Shown here: one piece after another, positions 10,490 through 28,990 of the stretch
Layout of the letters: each line of letters begins with the position of its first letter
Numbering within the stretch: position 1 is the stretch's first letter
Source: Rotaria macrura
Taxonomy: Eukaryota; Rotifera; Eurotatoria; Philodinida; Philodinidae
Length of the DNA stretch: 64,000 nucleotides
Direction of reading: 5' to 3'
NCBI GenBank assembly: GCA_900239685.1
Contig: OENT01000079.1
Location: forward strand, 62,001 to 126,000
The notes under the pieces: generated by a model
Told to the model about the DNA's origin: nothing
The model's database searches: none
The model's input: only the letters and a program-made list of their open reading frames with translations
Translations under genes and position numbers: made by a program

Positions 10490-13475
10490 TTCATTATGCT
10501 TTTTTTCTTTTTTAATTAGTGTATTAAGATATAAATAAACTTGCGCCAGTCAATGACTTGGAGTTTCTCGTAATGTTTCAGTGTTTCAGTGTTTGCACTG
10601 AGAAATATACTTGAATAATAAGCAAGTAAAATACAATGTGATGAAAATTTTCAACAGAATAATTAAAAATGATGTATGACAATACATTCGAAGACCATGT
10701 TGATGATAAGAAATTAAATTTATGAAGAACAAACGAAGATTCTAGGGTGTCGTATATTGATGACAAAAGGATTTTTTATAAACTGATGATTAGTAAGAGC
10801 TTCTTTTTTTGCAACACTGTCGCTTTGATAGTGTCCTTGACCTTGAAAATCTTCGTATGCTACTATTCATTGAATCATCACTGCTTACGAATGACATCAA
10901 TCAAGACAATGATACAAAACAGCATGTTGAAAATATTTCTTTTAACATCGTTTTTAAAGATAACTAGTCACTTTTTTCCAATGTCATAGTTTATCTAGGA
11001 CTTATTACTCAATTCTTGTCATATCTGAATCGTGCGAAATGGATAGTTGTAGATGCTTGATGATGTTCATTACTCAACCAATCGTTATTATAATATAGCA
11101 TTACTTTTAGTAACTGTTGATTCTGCTAAAAAGAAATCCGTACACTCTTCAGTCATATTCAATCGTTCAAACATTCCCTACGAGCAGCATACTGTAAAAA
11201 TACATATATATACATATATATATATATGTGATTGATGTTTTCATTTTTGGTTGTTATGCATCTTTGCCACGGTTTTATAGAAATAAATCTTGTAATATTC
11301 AAGTTAAGATCTTAATGATAAACTAATGATTTCAATTAACAAGATAAAGATACTTAGCTACCACTATTTCTGTAGAGTAATACTCGATATCAACAAGTTT
11401 GAAGCATTATTCCTAATGACTGTGAAAATTTCTAGTTTCATCTTTAATAGATATTGAAAGAAAGTCAAATAATAAATGATTCAAAGGTTAATGAGCTCCA
11501 TGACGTCGATTTAAAGCAGACGGTTAAAGTTATTTCATAGAATAATACTAATGAGTTTGATAAGTTTGATAAATCATATCATTTGTAGATTCGTTTTCGT
11601 ATTTGATTTATTCATTTCTTTCGAGTGTGATTTATCAACAAGAAACTACAGTCGACGTATTACTACGATGCCTATTTTTGCTTCTAATCACATCAACCTA
11701 ATAAGAATCGATGGATAAAATGAACATTCTTGTTTAGTTTTTATCGCATGAAATTAAACACATGATAACCTATTTCTTTATGATTAGTTTATTAGCAGAG
11801 TAGAATATTAATATTGACAATACAACAGAAAGTAGTAGAAGAAAATTAGTTCATAGTAATTACTATTCTGTTTTAGATGACAATGTTTGATATATTATTA
11901 TTCACCAATGAGACAAAATAAAAGCAAATCAATACGTTTAACCGTATCTTTACCTTCATCTGACCCTCAAAAATAATTGTTTTCCAACTATTTTAGCCAT
12001 TCATCCATTATGAATGCATTAAAAAGTAATTATTTAGTTTTTTTTTTGTAGAAAGTAGTACAGCCTTGTTCTGTGGTCAGAGAAAAACAATATCTAGGTT
12101 GATATTTTGATTTGCATATGCCTTATGTGATGCCTCATTGATCTGCTTTTATGTATTGTCAGCAATAGTCATTACTAAATGATTGATAGATTGATTGGTT
12201 AAACGGTTACTACAAATACAAATGCATCATTGAAAACATGGATACCGTATGTATTTTTATATAATACTGACAATCAACAAGCGAAACATAGGCCATTGAC
12301 AAATATACTCCAATCTTTTTGCCTTACAAATCATCAATAGACCCAAATGAATGAATCTATATCTTTAATTTAGTTAACATCATGTTGAATAATATGAAAC
12401 TATGTGCACAACAATGATAGTTAGTACGGTGATTTGTCGTACGCGATTATTGATGTTATAAAAGAAAAATAAATGAGTTGGACCTTCGATTTCTGTTCTA
12501 TGTGTACATCTACAAATATATGCGAATATAGTCAATCATACGCCTATTAGACGAAAATAGATGATTGATCAAGCTTGTTGGACTGACAATAAGATATGAG
12601 ACCATCGACTTCAATCATCTTACTGAACAAGAAAAAAAAACCAAAGAAGAATGATCAATGAGGCGCGAGAGACATACGTATATATTTATACATGTACATG
12701 TTATTCGTATATGTACAATATTTTATTGTTCAAAGTAGGCGAAGATGCTCGATTATCAAAATGAATCGGAAGTTATGACTGGATAGCAATAGCTCCGAAT
12801 AGAAATTGTCTTTTTGATTTCATGTGTCATACGACAACTGTACTGTTCGACAGCAATTAGGAAGCTAAACATAATAACAGAAAAGAATGAGATTAACGAA
12901 TTGGCTCTCATCGAGCGATAGCAAATTGTGATACGTTTACAGGACGAGATTTATCCTCTTGTTTTCTTCCTTATATTCTAGATTCTTACACTGTAGAAGC
13001 CCATAAAAGAAGAAACTATCATATATAGAAAAGAAAATGAATGTCCCGCATGTTTTCCTGAACACCATCAGGGACTCTCATCATTGCTTTAAATAATATA
13101 CATATAGAAGAGAGACGTGGAGAAAGAAAGAAAGAAATTTGTAGTTTTTTTTTCTTTCGTTCGTAGGTTTTTTTTCTTCTTTTTCTTCATATATTATATA
13201 TCATCGATCGAACCAGGTGAGCATCATCCGCATGTCATTGATCCCACTCTATCCTATAGATATTTATTTCGAAAATTATAATTCTTTTTGTATAGCTGGC
13301 ATATAATACAACGTTTTATCAAATTTGATCATCTCCAAATTTCTTATCTATTTTGTTTCGTCGCTGTCTTTCAATATTTATCGAATCAAAAATGAATGAA
13401 GATACGACGCAATCAAAACGTCAATGATATTTTGTGTGAATCAATCTTTCGAATGAAACAAGTGCTAGTTCGATT
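10490..13475. other. Intergenic region upstream of the LRR gene
   Basis: About 3 kb of AT-rich sequence with only short incidental open frames. A (TA)n run lies near 11205-11228 and a short GAAA-type purine run near 13120. No gene, RNA or transposon was recognised. The distal part should contain the promoter of the LRR gene. Confidence 0.5.
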
Positions 13476-14149
13476 ATGGATTATTCAATCATTCTTTATT
13501 TTCTTCCTATATTTATACGGTTAACAAATTCTGTAGAATATAGTGATGATTATGATATTGAACAACAAATGGCATCTCAATCTTGTAAGTACAAGATCGT
13601 ATCAAATCATTCCTTCGATTCTTTTACTGTCTTATCGACATTGTAGTAACGAAGTGTTTGCAACAATAAATAAAAATTTCTATTCCACTTGATAATTATC
13701 GATAAATATTTTTGATAACAATATTATTTTCTATATGAATTGCATCATCCTTCCCGTTGATCTCATCATTATAGTACGATAAGGATATGCGGTTGATTAA
13801 ACAGTGTTATCTTTGACTATATGTGAGACAAATCTCATGATTATTCTTGATTAACCTCGTTTGTCATCTCTTGATTAGTCTTGCGTGGTTTACATAGGTT
13901 GATGTATTGGAATGATTTCAAAACTTTATGGTATTAACCATGCGATTCTAATCACAATCCATATTGTTTACGTCAAGGACGTTGACCCTGTTTAACAGTG
14001 CAAGGTTAAGATGAATATTACTTTTATTTTTGTCTTAGATCTTATTTCTTATTAATGTTAGTTAGACGAAGTGCCAGTAATATGTCTTCGACATCAATCT
14101 ATGTACCAGCAAAAGAAGTAGGAAGAAACGGCTGTGATTTGTCAATGTC

Positions 14150-14186
<37 letters not shown>

Positions 14187-14599
14187 AAATCATAGAAAGG
14201 ATGTGACAACAATTGCCAATGAGAAAAAAAAGAGAAAACATTGACAATGATAAATGCACTTATTGCAAGAAATAGAGTAAATGAGTTCGGTGAGAATAAG
14301 AATCCATTTGATATATATTTATATATTTATATCTTAATAGTAAATCATGCATTGTACCTTGTCATGCCAAAATTTCTCAATCATATTTTGTGGACATAAC
14401 TTTGATGTTAACCTGTCTACGACGACTAATTTTTTCTCCATTTACGTGTATACGGAATGATTTGTTTTTTAATTGCGTATTCCAATATATATTACTGATA
14501 ATGATCAATATTTGCATGATTTCTTCAAGGTGACGTTCTGTTTTGAAAATAAATACATTAATAAACATAATATACATTGGTTTTCAATCAATTCTACAT

Positions 14600-14630
<31 letters not shown>

Positions 14631-17454
14631 TTACCGAATAGAACGATTCCTTTCTCTCCTTTCTCTGTTCGTATACGATTTCTTTTTTGACATATTGGCA
14701 CATATTCATATTCCTGATTGCATAACTGTGAAGCTCCTAATTTTATAAATACCACTTGAAAACGATTTTACTAGAAAAAGAATATTCAGATTGACCTCCA
14801 CAATTCTTTTAATATTTCCTCCCATTCTAATTGTTCTACATGACTATAATTTTCTTTGAACACCTGTCGTGCTCAATTGAGAAGATTATTGTTGTATTCT
14901 AATAAACTATTACTTCATGAACATTCAACTAGTGTGAATAATGCCATCAAAATTTCACCTTTGTGTTGATGATTTGCTTCTCACTTATTTCCTTCAATCA
15001 TAGCAGCTTTTACTATGGTGTAATCATTAAAAGATAATAAGTATCCGTTTGTACGATCTATTTTCATAATTATCGATAATGCTTAAATTGCTTTCAATGT
15101 CATGATTTCCTCTCAAGTGTTACGGTAATTGGCTAAAGAACAATTACAATAGATTATGAAATGTTTCCACTAAGTAATTTTTATTTGCTCCTGTTCAGAG
15201 ATCAATTTGGAAGTATGTATTTGATAATGTATTATTGCTCTGCATTTCAAAATATAACGTAGAAAAGTACGCCCCCCCCCTTCCCCACAAAAAAATGTCC
15301 CTAGAAATTCATAGTATCTATTACCTTACGACCTTGCTTATTATAGAATCATTATAGACGATTATTGTGTCATCGAAAATGCCATGATTGTCTATTCTGA
15401 TGAAAGAATTAGTCAAAGTTCTGATTGCAATCAATCGAAAGATTATATTTTAAAGTTTTATTTCATCGTTTTGCTTCGTTGTATTAATTAAAGCACTGAA
15501 CGAAATTCCTTTGATAAGTACTGTCTTAGAACTTTTTTCGTATTAACAATTTTTCTATATAGGTTACATGTATTATCGTCATTGTCAACATTTTTTTGTA
15601 CAAATACATGTCTATCATCAATATAATCGAAAATTAGTTTCCGATTAAAATTGAGATCTTCGAGATCTCTATAATAATATCAAGATATTGGCTTATGATT
15701 ATTTTTCGATATATCATTTTGACATAGACAACAGAAATATCACATTCATGTCTCAATAATTCTCATATGTTGATATAAATGACATGAATAATTATGAGCA
15801 AATACAAATCATTCATTAATAAAAGATCGATCAAATTTCATATAAAATAAAATTATTAAATGTATTGTCATGATGAAAAATAGTGATTTTCGTTTTCAAA
15901 TGATCATACATTTGTTTTAGACAATTTTTCTTTATTCATTGTTTGAATTCAAAAAGTCATCTTCATTTTAAAGATCCACAATTATAATGGAAATCATATA
16001 TTTCATTCATTTATATATTTTTCGCTAACAAACTAGAACTAGAAATCATCTAATGTGTTCATTTTGTTCCTTAAATAGAAATATTGTCAACAGAAAATAT
16101 TTGAAATTTTCATTCTCTTCTAGTGATACCTCTATATGAACCGATTCATCATTTAAATGCAACCATATTTGATTCATTGTCTCGATCAAATCTATCTTTA
16201 ACATCATTCATATTTATGGATCAGACAATTAATCTTGATGGTCTTGGTATCACTACAATAGAATCAAACACATTCATTAGTTATCCCATACCTATTACAA
16301 CCATCGTACTAGCATCGAATTATATTTCTCATTTACCTAATAATATTTTTCAGCCATTTAGTTCAACATTGATTCATCTTAATTTACAACGTAATCAATT
16401 TCGTTCCCTTTTAAATAATTATTTCTTACGTCGACTTGAACAATTACGTACACTTGATCTCAGTAAAAATCAATTACATGAATTACATAAACAAGATTTT
16501 ACTGATCTTCGACGTTTAGAAACTTTAATATTACGTGAAAACAAAATAACTCATATACCAGATGCTCTATTTAGTCGTTGTCGAACAATAGCAACACTTG
16601 ATCTATCCGATAATCAAATATCTGTGATAGATCCGAATGCATTTCGTTCATTATATCGCTTGAAGGTTCTTCTATTGAGTAATAACCCATTGGGACAACA
16701 TTCATTAACAAGTCAACTAATGGAACCATTGAAAAATCTTGAATATCTTGATCTTGAAAATACTAATTTAAATAATCTTCAACCATTTCTATTTATCTCA
16801 AATCAACATCTTCAATCCATAAAACTACGACGAAATAATTTTCAGACAATTATCAATGATTCTCATCAAAGTTTACAACGAACATTTTGTCGTACTAATT
16901 CATTAATTGAAATTGATCTTGTTAGTTCACATATACATTCATTAGATATTTGTACTTATGATCAAATTCCATCATTACGACGTCTCTATTTAATGAATAA
17001 TCCACTTCATTGTACATGTGATTTATTTTATTTAAAATATGGTGATATCTATCGAGTTCTATTAACTGATAGTAATGGTATTGATCGTGTACATACAGAC
17101 ATAGATACATATCTTGATCGATGGATATCACGACCTGAACTTCGTCGTCATTTAGAAAAGGCACATGTACGAGGTGAGTTTTATCGTCTACCAATCGAAT
17201 TATCATTATTTGCACGATGTGCAACACCTAAGCAATGGTCCGGACGTGAAATAGGAAATATAACAGGAATTTATACCCAATGTCAAGATCGATGGTCGAA
17301 CATTGAAAAACGATGTCAAGATTATTGTCAATACGATAAAGATATTGCAAGTGCTATTAAAACAATTAAAAGTACCTCATCAACATCTATTCAATATCAA
17401 TTATACTTTGTTCGATTGTACGTTATTGTTTTAGCATTTTGCTTTTATATTTAA
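13476..17454 (+). CDS. Secreted or membrane-anchored leucine-rich repeat protein
   Basis: Two exons, 13476-13584 and 16124-17454, 479 aa, separated by a 2539 bp intron. Joining them in phase turns the long second-exon frame into one with a proper start: MDYSIILYFLPIFIRLTNS is a plausible signal peptide. About nine LRR units follow with the LxxLxLxxNxL pattern (for example TLDLSKNQLHELHKQDF, TLDLSDNQISVIDPNAF), then an LRRCT cap (NNPLHCTCDLFYLKYGD plus later cysteines). The last 18 residues (FVRLYVIVLAFCFYI and before) are hydrophobic and end the protein, so a GPI-anchor signal or a short C-terminal membrane segment is likely. Extracellular recognition or adhesion is the usual job of such proteins; no ortholog is recognised and the ligand is unknown. 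AATAAA lies at 17548-17553. Confidence 0.8.
14154..14182. repeat. (TA)n microsatellite
   Basis: Run of alternating TA inside the long LRR-gene intron. Similar but shorter runs occur near 11210, 24400, 30990, 33295, 35468 and 52780. Confidence 0.9.
14598..14633. repeat. (TTTA)n microsatellite
   Basis: About nine TTTA units inside the LRR-gene intron. Confidence 0.9.
15272..15286. repeat. Poly-C tract
   Basis: Nine C residues, TT, then four C residues, in an otherwise AT-rich intron. Confidence 0.85.
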
Positions 17455-19375
17455 TTTTGGCTTTTCTGTATTTTCAATTGATATCCGGTGATGTTTTTCG
17501 ATAGTATTTATTGCTAAGTATTATTTTTTATTACCAGTAGTTGAACAAATAAAGCATTGTAATCAACTAAGAATATTGATCATTACATTTTTATAGTTAC
17601 AAAAACTTACATGCAGTTGAAAATACTTTGAATGTTTTGATGGAGATTAAATATGTGTGTTGCTTTTCGAAAGTATAACTTGATCTATATTTTTCAATAG
17701 AAGAATTTCAAACATTTGGTTGCAGCCGAGAAGGTGTTGAAGATGGAGCATGATCAAAACTTTGTACTATCGAAGAACATGCGACAAAATTCACCATGTG
17801 AATTATGATGATATTCATATGACAAATGATGAAATTGATCTGTATTGTAGTACCATCCAATAAATCATCTAAGACTATCTTATTTACTTGAATGAAGCAC
17901 GTCTTCTTCTATGTCATCTATGGAACCTTTAAAAAAATATTCGTATTGTTTGCAGTAGTCCCAGAGGCTGAGTCTACGTTCTACTAACGATAATATATTG
18001 CTTTATAATGATAAATCTCACCTTCATGTGTAGTATATTGTGAACTAAAAAGAAGTGAGACACATTCAACCAAATTACTAATAAATATTTAGACTATCAA
18101 TAAAGCTATAGTAGATAGTTGGATATTATGTTTTTCTTGTCACTATCTAATGTATCATACTAATTAGTCGGATTCAATCGATGACTAGCACAGTATCGCC
18201 GAGATACATACGTCGTGTCGGAGTTGTTTTTAAGCAAAATAGATTGATACAATTCGACACACAAGTGATTTATTTCCACATATTGTTGAGTGATGACAGC
18301 AAGAGTTACATAACATTTCAGCTTGTTTGTATTTGCATCGATTCGTTTTACAACGCCGATTACAATCGCATTTCAACATTCTTTCTTGACCACCGGTAAC
18401 ATTTTGAAATCATGCTATTTCTCATAATGATTTTGGTGAGTCATTTGGAATGTCTTGTGCAAACAAGGCCGATGAATCTGATGTTTTGGATATTTGATTG
18501 TATGGATAGTACACATTTGTCGAAGTTGTAACTTCGATCACGCCAAACTTTGTCGAAATTGAACTTCAACACGACATATATACTACAAGATCAAAAATCG
18601 AAATGTCTTCATTATTATTAGTTGTAATCATTTAAAAAATTTTCTAAACTGCATGATTGCCAACGTAATTAAATAAATAGAATGCTTCGTTTTTAGACAA
18701 TGAATATAAATTGTGACTATTAGATGAATAACAACATTGAACAGCAAATAATCGAAAGAGAAAATTTTTTGGATTAAGAGATACATTTGAATTTGAGGGG
18801 TTCGGTATGAAATTGTCGTTGCAGTATCGAACCATTCATGCAAAATGTTGAGTCACAATGATAGAAGCAATTCTATATCATTGAGCGAACTCTGTCCATA
18901 GTGACCTCAATAGGTGCAACCAAGAGATTTCAATAATCACGAGAACGATTCGAAAGTTCGTCTTTTCTTTTCAAACATTACCGATGATACAACAGTACAC
19001 AACTAGTGAATTCACCGATGGCGATGTTCACGTGCACATCGTATGTAAACTTTCATTCAGACATTCCTTTTTCGATAGGAATTCTTGTGTTTTACTTACT
19101 GTAAAAGTCCATTAGAATCAAAAAAAGAATTCGAATGATTTTATGCATTCTACATGGATCATAGCACGATACTCTAGACGTAATCATGCATGCAACTTGA
19201 ACTATCTAAGTTCCGTAACATATCTGTTGGCGCCTTTTTATTTCAAAGATGAAATTCGAAACCTAACAATTTATATTTGAGATTTTCTCTTTAGTTTCTT
19301 GACAATTCTTGTTCATCTATGCTTTATTTTACTCAACATATTTAATCATTTATTTGTAACTAAACTTCTAGTAGA
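17455..19375. other. Intergenic region
   Basis: AT-rich. It holds the LRR gene polyadenylation signal and an 18 bp near-perfect palindrome at 18520-18537 (TCGAAGTT-GT-AACTTCGA). An open frame at 18181-18399 has no features that support a gene. Confidence 0.45.
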
Positions 19376-20248
19376 ATGTATTTTTCGATTTTTCATGACA
19401 CCATATTCATAATATTATCAATGAATCATTATCGAGTAGTTCGAAGTGAAAATCATGATAATCGATTGAAAATAATTCCGAAAAATTCTGGCGCTCATCC
19501 CATGTCATCGATAAGATTTACGAAAGTTAATGAAATACAGAAAGAACCGTTTCAAATTATTCTACATGTAATTTTTGCTGTTGCCACGAGTCTTTCTCAT
19601 GATGATAACGACAAAAATCAACAATTAAATTCGTCCGATAGAAGTCTATCAATTGTTAATCGTCAAAAATTCTCTGTGACATCAAATGATAATACTCATT
19701 CTGTCAAAGATGTACATATGGAAAAATTACAGAGCAATAGCCGACTTCGACTTTTACTTTCTAAGATTCGCATGCATTTTGAACGTATTGCTGAGAATAC
19801 CAAGATTATGCACAAATCGAATAAGCCACAAAAATCTGATGAGGTTACCTTAAAATATTTCTCCATTAAATATTTAATTCATTCATTTCGTTGTTAAGAT
19901 AACACAATACTGGAATACAAACAGACTATTGAAAAATAAACATCATAATTTATATAAAAATTTAAAAGAATCCATCAACACTACTTATAACAATATGAAT
20001 ATGGAGAAGATTACAATTATGGTATTCTTGTTGATGAGCTTTATGGTCCTTCTATTCATTACATTTTTGTAAGACTTTTCCAATTTGATTCAATAACTAC
20101 ACAAGCAATTCATGAATTATTGTTGTTGTTATTTAGAATTATTGGCCGTTTACGAGATACGCATAACAAATTTAATGTTGTTCGATTTGGTTTATCATCT
20201 ACTGATAAGAAAAACAATCATGAACAAACTATAAAACTACTTCAATAA
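19376..20248 (+). CDS. Orphan single-pass membrane protein
   Basis: Three exons: 19376-19843, 19899-20068, 20137-20248; 750 nt, 249 aa, with GT-AG introns of 55 and 68 bp. Seen: a hydrophobic N-terminus (FHDTIFIILSM) that may act as a signal or anchor, a long polar and basic central region, then a clear transmembrane helix ITIMVFLLMSFMVLLFITFLII near residues 190-213, followed by a basic 35-residue tail (GRLRDTHNKFNVVRFGL). Topology is probably one C-terminal membrane span with a short cytosolic tail. I recognise no family. The start is supported by an acceptor-like CTTCTAG 4 nt upstream. The stop codon overlaps an AATAAA polyadenylation signal (20244-20249), so the 3' UTR should be very short. 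Confidence 0.65.
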
Positions 20249-21620
20249 AATTGTTTTATTCTTCGATGTTTATTTTTTTTTGGTTGAATCGAAATATCGC
20301 TTTCCCATCCTAAGTATTGATCAAAAGTTATATATTTTACAAGAACGAAAATAAAAAATCTCGATCTCGTATGATGTGACGATGAATAATATACTATGCA
20401 TCCTGAACATGAGAACTAACTAGACTTAGATGGATCTTCATGCGAAAATGGCCTAGCAAGGAAAAATAGATTTCTATTTCGATAAAGATAATTCAAAACT
20501 AACAACAAATGTTAGGAAGCTTTGCTTCTGACTCGAGAGTTCTATCTAGTTTATATTTCGAAAATTTTCATCTCACACGATCGTAATTTGCTTGACTAGT
20601 CAACATTAACTAATGGAAACAATTGAACTACCAACTGTGATTTAATGTATTTTTCTTGATATTTTTGTCTGTGAGTGAGTTCTTAGTGTTAATGGAATAC
20701 CACTTGAAAATTCCATGACTATACCAACTGAAATCGCGGCATATCTATGCCGTTAATTGAACAAGTTAATGACAAGATTCCTAATTCTCAACATGATCGA
20801 TATTTGACGTCTTCCATCTATTTGAAGACAATTAGATTTTGTGAAGTTTTATTTATTACAGAGCCAAACAGTGCATAAAAACAGTCACAATTGCGTAACG
20901 ATACATTCTAACAATTTAACCGAGGTCACTTTTTCTATTTCAGATTCAAGGCCAATCGCACGATTATAAAACCAATAAATGCAGGTCGATTGATGCTTGC
21001 TATCAGATCTAATCGATTTCAGTTACTTTTATCGTGTTGTTATTAAGATAGATGAATTTAACGATAGCATGGACAGAAAATTTTCAAATTTATAATTAAT
21101 CAAAGTTTATCTATCGGTGGAGCTCTGCTTTTCTGTATGCATGTTTGTTACCTGTTGCTGTTGCATACAACAGCACCACTTGGTAAGAAGGAAAATCCGT
21201 ATTAACATGAAAATATGACAGAGATTTCGCTCAAGTTGTCTTACATCGGTATTCAGGCAGAATTATGTTCATATACTTGATTGTACTAAAAGTAGATTGC
21301 ATGCTAAATTTACTAAATTTATCAACAAATTTTAAAGTGTTCTGTCAAGTTCTACACAATGTTTAGTCATACTAGAAAGTAAACAAATCTTGATGAAATT
21401 ATATTAGTATACATGTTCATGAACAGAGATTGGGTATTTTTAGTGTACCCAGAGCGACCTCTAGTCATTTGTTTATCATAATGGTGGACTACAGTTTGTC
21501 CAATATTGTGGTAGGTAAGAGAGGAAAAAAAACCAACCCCATTGTTAAATCCGAATACATACATATGGTGATACTGATGATGATAACTATCAAATTTTAG
21601 AATCTTATTTATATTTTGTA
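20249..21620. other. Intergenic region
   Basis: About 1.4 kb of AT-rich sequence; I see no gene, RNA or repeat of note. Confidence 0.45.
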
Positions 21621-22795
21621 ATGACATCAAATTCGACTATGTTCTCGTATAAAAATTTATCATTATGCGTATTTATTGGTAATACGACAACACTTAACGA
21701 TAGAACAGTAATAAGCTATTGTTCACGTTTCGGAACAATCATTTCACCGTCATCATTTGACAAAGAAAAATTCTGTGATTTTCACATTGTTGAATTCGTT
21801 AACAAAGAACAGTGTGGAAACTTTCTGCAAGAAAATGTTCATGAATTATATGGAGTATTATTGGATGTTAAATCATATAAATCTATTTTCACTAATAATG
21901 CTATATTGAACATTGATCGTAAATTTTTTATTGGACCAATATTAAACTCAAACGATGTAAATACAATTACAGAATTTTATAAAAAAATTGATCCGAAATT
22001 GCGATATTGTTTATCAAAACAAGATAAATACGAATATGTATTACTTGAATTGAGTAATCGACAAACTGTGACAACAATATTTGAAAAAAGAACGATGCCA
22101 AGAACAAACGAAAATCACAGTTTTTCCATTCATAGACCTACACATCCAAAACAATTTGTAAATAGAATAATATCGATGAAGAATAGAAGAAATCAAATCT
22201 TGATCAATGGATTAGCAGGTCATATAACTGAAACTATGTTGATGTATGTAAGATTAAAAAGTTTCAGTATAAATTTATACATAAGTCGTAATATAATAAT
22301 TTTTCTTGTTGCAATACATTTACGAATACTTTGCTACATTGAAAATTATTATAGTATAATGTATTAGTATGCTTTGTTTTTTTGCATATGACATACTTGT
22401 ATTCGTATTGTGCATTATTTACATATCGAATACAATCATGCTTTATAAAAAGAAATATTTGAGAGTCAACAGAGTGATGCATCTGTTGTAGTTAGTTCTA
22501 TTTCAAAATCCTTTGTAGAAGATACTTTAATTTGAATCATTCCTTTTAAATATCTATTGGTATTCTTTTTTTGTTGTTGTAGTGATACTTTTCATAAGCG
22601 TGCACCCATTATTGCCTGCCATATAATGGCAAAAGATCCAACATGTGCTATTATTGAATTTAACGATAAACGAATTGTGAAAAAAATCCTTGATGCGCCA
22701 AGTATACGGTTGCAAGGTACAAATCTTTTCATTAGAAAAGTATCTCGTCATCTAGTTTCACTGTTATCTTCTTCTAATGGAAATGACGATAGTGA

Positions 22796-22829
<34 letters not shown>

Positions 22830-23936
22830 AATGATGATGATGATTACTGTAATCAAATACAATCAAAAGTTTTATCAAAACAAAAAGGTCCAGAACCGGT
22901 GATAGATTCATTACAGGCTCAGAACCAATCATCTTTACCCTCATTATCATCCATTTATGAAGAGAACGTACACTCGTCATTTATAAATTCTAAACTATCA
23001 AATATTGATAACGAACAAGTACATATTCTTTCGACAAGGTGAGTCCAATTGATTTTTCTTTCCATCAAGAAAATATGAGATTTCTGATTTTGAACTAGAC
23101 GTATGTTAATGAATAATTCTAGCAGCCTTTCTAATACCATGAAATTTTCTTCTAAAAGGAATGCTTGGATCTCATGATGCTGAACTGTTTTGTCTCATGC
23201 TTGTATAGAATACTTAAAAGTTAGAAGTACTGTTGATCAGCAACAGAATTTTCTTTTTCGCTAAAACGTGCTCACTATTCTAAGGGTAATCACCCCGAAC
23301 CGTGAGCAAAATTTTCAATCTCACTATGATGGACATAATTTTGCTACAGAGACTCGTCAATACGAATGTTTTGTTCTCCAGGCATTCTTTAGGAATGCAT
23401 ATGAACTCCAGACATCGACTATAGTTTCTGTTAGATTATGTCATCATGAACTGAAAATTCATCACTTCATACTGTGGAGTTCGATGGAAAACTTTATTTA
23501 CCCATGCATCTTTTTCGTTTACAGTTGTACGACGGAATCCGGATGGGCTTCACCACCACGAACCATCGTTTGTCAGTATCCTTCAACTGATCAATTAGCT
23601 ACTGCGTCGTCAATTCCTTTAGCCACTACAACTAGCAACCATACAGTTCTGATTAATCAGCCAATAGCTATCGATGTAGATATAAAACCGATACGGCCAA
23701 TACCAACAGATACTATGTCACGTTTTGCCGATCAATTCGAAAAAGAACTTGATCAAATTCGAAAAGAATACATGTCAAAGTTTACTGAAGCTCAAAGATT
23801 AATCGAACAAGAAATAAATCTATTCATTCATGAAGAACAACAAACATTCGATAAAATAAATCGATATATAAAAGATCATCGACGGCGTACTGAGAAAAAT
23901 AATAATAATAAACGAAAACATAGTCCTTTCTCTTGA
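21621..23936 (+). CDS. RRM-containing RNA-binding protein with acidic run and coiled-coil tail
   Basis: Three exons: 21621-22243, 22583-23038, 23525-23936; 1491 nt, 496 aa. Seen: an RRM-like domain near residues 14-90 with RNP2-like LCVFIGN and RNP1-like FCDFHIVEF; a second divergent RRM-like region from about 195 (QILINGLAGHITETML), continuing across intron 1 into IIACHIMAKDPTCAIIEFND; then an almost pure aspartate/asparagine run encoded by GAT repeats; and after intron 2 a Ser/Thr/Pro linker and a C-terminal charged helix (RFADQFEKELDQIRKEYMSKFTEAQRLIEQEIN) likely to form a coiled coil, ending in a basic tail. RNA binding follows from the RRM pattern, but the domains are too divergent to name an ortholog. 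The last exon could be read as part of a longer open frame from 23268; the in-phase acceptor at 23524 argues against that. Confidence 0.7.
22785..22845. repeat. (GAT)n microsatellite inside coding sequence
   Basis: Imperfect GAT repeat coding for an Asp/Asn run in the RRM protein; length variation here would only change the acidic tract. Confidence 0.9.
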
Positions 23937-24475
23937 ACTTATTACAGCATATTATCATACATTTGTCTTTCCTGTTCTTGTTTTTTTTTTATTATAAATT
24001 CTTGAGATAAAGTTCTTTTTGTCTGATAACTTTTGCTCATACATGTATCATTCGTTACTTTTTTCCAATCTCGGAACAAGTTTGTTTATTTTTGAATTCA
24101 GAATAAAACATATGGTTTGTATTCATCTGATAACAACAGAAAAACAAACGATTTCCTTTTTCTAGTTTTTAGATGTATTTCCAACAATGATTGTTGAACG
24201 ACTATATCTTTTTTCAATTTAACATACGATGAAAATCTACACATATACTCTTGTGTTACATCCATCTTTCTTTCTTTCTTTCTTTCTGCATCATACAGTA
24301 AATGTAGTGACATAAGCCGTGAGGCACATTGCATCAGCCATTACATGAAGGACAGGAAAGAAAACAAAATACGATCAGTCGTGAGAGAGTCACACGTCTG
24401 TGATATATATATATATATATGTTTGAATATTTGAATAAAAAAATAAACATTTGATCAATATAGCTGTTTTCAGAT
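23937..24475. other. Intergenic region RRM gene to QARS
   Basis: It holds a CTTT microsatellite at about 24265-24287 and a (TA)n run near 24400. The last 13 nt (TAGCTGTTTTCAG, ending 24473) look like a splice acceptor placed 2 nt before the QARS start codon. Confidence 0.5.
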
Positions 24476-28772
<4,297 letters not shown>

Positions 28773-28990
28773 TATGTATTCAATCGAACGGTATCATTAA
28801 AAGAAGACAAACGAGCATCGTAAATTTTTTTCTCTTTTCATTTATGATACAAAAAAGAAAAATGCCGTGATGTTATTCTTGTTTTTAATATGAAACATGA
28901 ACCTCTAAGACTCTTATGCACAACTTTTGCTGTTGCCGTTGTTTTTTTTCTAAAATAAAAGCATACACATTCAAGATTCTTATGAACAAT

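Noticed and set aside
14154-14182. (TA)n runs as structured regulatory elements or cruciforms
   Set aside because: Several similar runs are scattered in non-coding DNA; ordinary microsatellites explain them.
16922-17227. Minus-strand open frame inside the LRR gene
   Set aside because: It is the shadow of the LRR coding strand (His, Tyr and Met rich), with no independent features.
23268-23524. Open frame leading into the last RRM-gene exon
   Set aside because: The acceptor at 23524 joins in phase with the preceding exon, and the sequence before it lacks the composition of the exon that follows.
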